Assembly: GCA_020723965.1 (NCBI GenBank) | Contig: DYHW01000004.1 | Span: forward strand, 1 to 64,000 | Origin: Melioribacter sp. | Lineage (GTDB): Bacteria; Bacteroidota; Ignavibacteria; Ignavibacteriales; Melioribacteraceae | Length of the DNA: 64,000 nt | Direction of reading: 5' to 3' | Part shown: one piece after another, positions 62,846 to 64,000 of the stretch | Layout of the letters: each line of letters opens with the position of its first letter | Numbering within the stretch: position 1 is the stretch's first letter | Made by a program: the position numbers and the translations under genes | Notes under the pieces: generated by a model | The model's database searches: none | What the model was told of the DNA's origin: nothing | What the model saw: the letters and a program-made list of their open reading frames with translations, nothing else

Positions 62846-63460
62846 TTAATGGGAATGAGCTTCAGAATTTTCTTCACCGTGAGCTGTGCCGGTAGTCATT
62901 TGATAAACTTTTTCTACAAAGTGAACATATTCAACGTAAGCTTTAACATACTCTCTACCAGCATTAACATCATTTGGATCAAAATTCTTTTTACTTAAAG
63001 CACTTACATAAAGTGGATGTAATCCATTATGCATTGCATCCTGTAAGAATTTTACCAACTCCTTAGCGGAACCAGACTCAATTGCTTTATCTGCAGCGGG
63101 AATAGCGGGGCCAAGATCGCGACCCGCAGGTTTAAGTCCGGTATATGGCGCTCCTTCTCCGGCTCTGTGAATTCTTACTAACGTTTCAAAGAAATACATA
63201 TCCGCGAAATCTTTTGCTTCCGGCGATAATTTTCTTACAGTAAGAGTTTTGTTGAATGCGGAAATAATTTCTTCCTGCTGTTCTTGCTTTACCCATTTCA
63301 GGACAAGCTTAACGTTTCCAGATTCCAGCGCCTTACGAGCGTCTTTAACAACTGGACCATCCAATCCGTCACAGTGAGCTAAGGATTGTGTAAATGAGAA
63401 CAAAAATAAAAATGCAGTGATTGCTGACAGTCTTATAGGTTTTGATTTTGTGAGTATCAT
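62846..63460 (-). CDS. DUF6448-like secreted protein
   Basis: 204 residues. A signal peptide (about 1-28) ends before AHCDGLDGPVVKDARKAL, the hallmark opening of DUF6448 proteins. The mature chain is helical, with RIHRAGEGAPYTGLKPAGRDLGPAIPAADKAI and a His-rich C-terminus (HGEENSEAHSH) that could bind metal. Function unknown. ATG 63460 is preceded by GGAG at 7 bases, which decides the start against a frame extension nine codons longer. First gene after the regulator, with an FNR/DNR-like palindrome upstream. Confidence 0.82.
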   Translation of the reverse strand: MILTKSKPIRLSAITAFLFLFSFTQSLAHCDGLDGPVVKDARKALESGNVKLVLKWVKQEQQEEIISAFNKTLTVRKLSPEAKDFADMYFFETLVRIHRAGEGAPYTGLKPAGRDLGPAIPAADKAIESGSAKELVKFLQDAMHNGLHPLYVSALSKKNFDPNDVNAGREYVKAYVEYVHFVEKVYQMTTGTAHGEENSEAHSH

Positions 63461-63513
63461 GGTATAGCTCCTTTTTTTCAAGTGCAATATCCAACTATTG
63501 GAACAGATATCTT

Positions 63514-63527
63514 TTGACTTAAGTCGG
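63514..63527. promoter_or_regulatory. FNR/DNR-like site upstream of the DUF6448 gene
   Basis: TTGACTTAAGTCGG has a perfect TTGAC half-site and a GTC core of the second half (consensus TTGAC-N4-GTCAA), within the 10-bp palindrome GACTTAAGTC. It lies 54-67 bases before the DUF6448 start and next to a Crp/Fnr gene, a plausible place for activation. Confidence 0.45.
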
Positions 63528-63575
63528 ATTTAGCATTTTTTAAAAAGAAAAAATGGGAAACAATAGAATAGAAAT

Positions 63576-64000
63576 TTATCTGGCTAAAGCTTTCAATTTT
63601 TTCAAATCAAGAATAAAAATTGATTTACCGGCGACTCGAATTATTTTTTCGTTTTGTAATTTTTTAAGCAGTCTAGATAATGTGTCGGTGATTGTCCCGA
63701 TATAAGAAGCAATATTTTTTTTTGATATATTAAGTCTTACAAATGGTTCGGGAAAATTGTCTGTCCCGGCTTTTTTGATTTCTTCGAGAAGATATCTTGC
63801 AAACCGGTTCGTTACTTCTTTGGTAGAAAGTTCTTCAACTTTTTGAGTAAGACGACGCATTTTTTTTGCAAATCCGGTCAGCATATTAAAACAGATAGTA
63901 GAATTATTCTTTATCAGTTTAATAAATTCTTTATGTGGGATGAAAACTAAAACCGAATCACTAATTAGCTGTGCGTTTACAGGATAGTTACCGCCTTCAA
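63576..64000 (-). CDS. Crp/Fnr-family regulator, 5' end outside the window
   Basis: The gene runs off the right edge, so only the C-terminal about 141 residues are seen. The first visible part is the end of the cyclic-nucleotide-binding-like sensor domain (EGGNYPVNAQLISDSVLVFIPHKEFIKLI). It is followed by the dimer helix (NMLTGFAKKMRRLTQKVEELS) and the winged-helix DNA-binding domain, with ISKKNIASYIGTITDTLSRLLKKLQNEKII as the HTH and a recognition helix like those of Fnr/Dnr/NnrR proteins. No Fe-S cysteine cluster is visible in the part present. With the NO-related genes beside it, an NO- or O2-responsive activator is likely. Confidence 0.88.
   Translation of the reverse strand, partial: EGGNYPVNAQLISDSVLVFIPHKEFIKLIKNNSTICFNMLTGFAKKMRRLTQKVEELSTKEVTNRFARYLLEEIKKAGTDNFPEPFVRLNISKKNIASYIGTITDTLSRLLKKLQNEKIIRVAGKSIFILDLKKLKALAR

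Overview
The window looks like chromosomal DNA from a low-GC member of the Ignavibacteriota/Chlorobi-Bacteroidota side of the tree. The clearest clue is a secreted subtilase ending in a type IX-secretion-like sorting domain with the NYPNPFNPSTTIKY signature that is very common in Ignavibacteria. Other clues are a 2-oxoacid:ferredoxin oxidoreductase, paired M16 peptidases and AT-rich DNA throughout. No rRNA, tRNA, CRISPR array or complete insertion sequence was seen.

Layout. 1-13.5 kb: a lipoprotein, two M16 peptidases (one without the zinc motif), isocitrate dehydrogenase, glycyl-tRNA synthetase, a two-gene 2-oxoacid:ferredoxin oxidoreductase with beta and gamma fused, a dicarboxylate/amino-acid symporter and a Ca/Na antiporter. 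13.8-22.1 kb: glycogen synthase, a membrane metallophosphoesterase, the subtilase, a Cys/Met-metabolism PLP enzyme, a stub of a carboxypeptidase-regulatory-like protein, and a small-protein/nucleotidyltransferase pair. 22.2-34.4 kb: the replication-origin neighbourhood, dnaA-dnaN-recF-dciA-gyrB-gyrA all on the minus strand. A three-gene restriction-modification system is wedged between gyrB and gyrA, and three exact DnaA boxes lie upstream of dnaA. 34.4-38.1 kb: asparaginase, an NhaD-like antiporter, a divergent GroES and a methyltransferase.

38.2-59.05 kb is an unbroken plus-strand run of 22 genes with no gap over about 45 bases. It starts at a sigma70-like promoter overlaid by inverted repeats in front of a TetR gene. 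The first part is a YbhGFSR-like ABC efflux system with its own TolC. The middle holds a methyltransferase, a DUF3943 protein, two small envelope proteins and a beta-barrel protein. The last part combines inositol metabolism (myo-inositol-phosphate synthase, nucleotidyltransferase, CDP-alcohol phosphatidyltransferase, HAD phosphatase, ATP-grasp enzyme) with an MCE/Mla lipid-transport set, a flippase-like protein and a second beta-barrel protein. My reading is a pathway that makes an inositol-containing lipid (or di-inositol phosphate) and moves it across the envelope.

59.1-64 kb, minus strand, is a probable nitric-oxide response cluster: a Crp/Fnr regulator running off the window, a DUF6448 protein, a hemerythrin-like protein, an ABM-fold protein, a small four-helix membrane protein, and a two-subunit heme-copper oxidase relative. 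In the latter, one CuB histidine is replaced by aspartate and subunit II has lost its CuA ligands. The inositol/MCE operon and this divergent oxidase cluster are the most interesting parts of the window. All family assignments are by eye from translated sequence and motifs; no database search was run.
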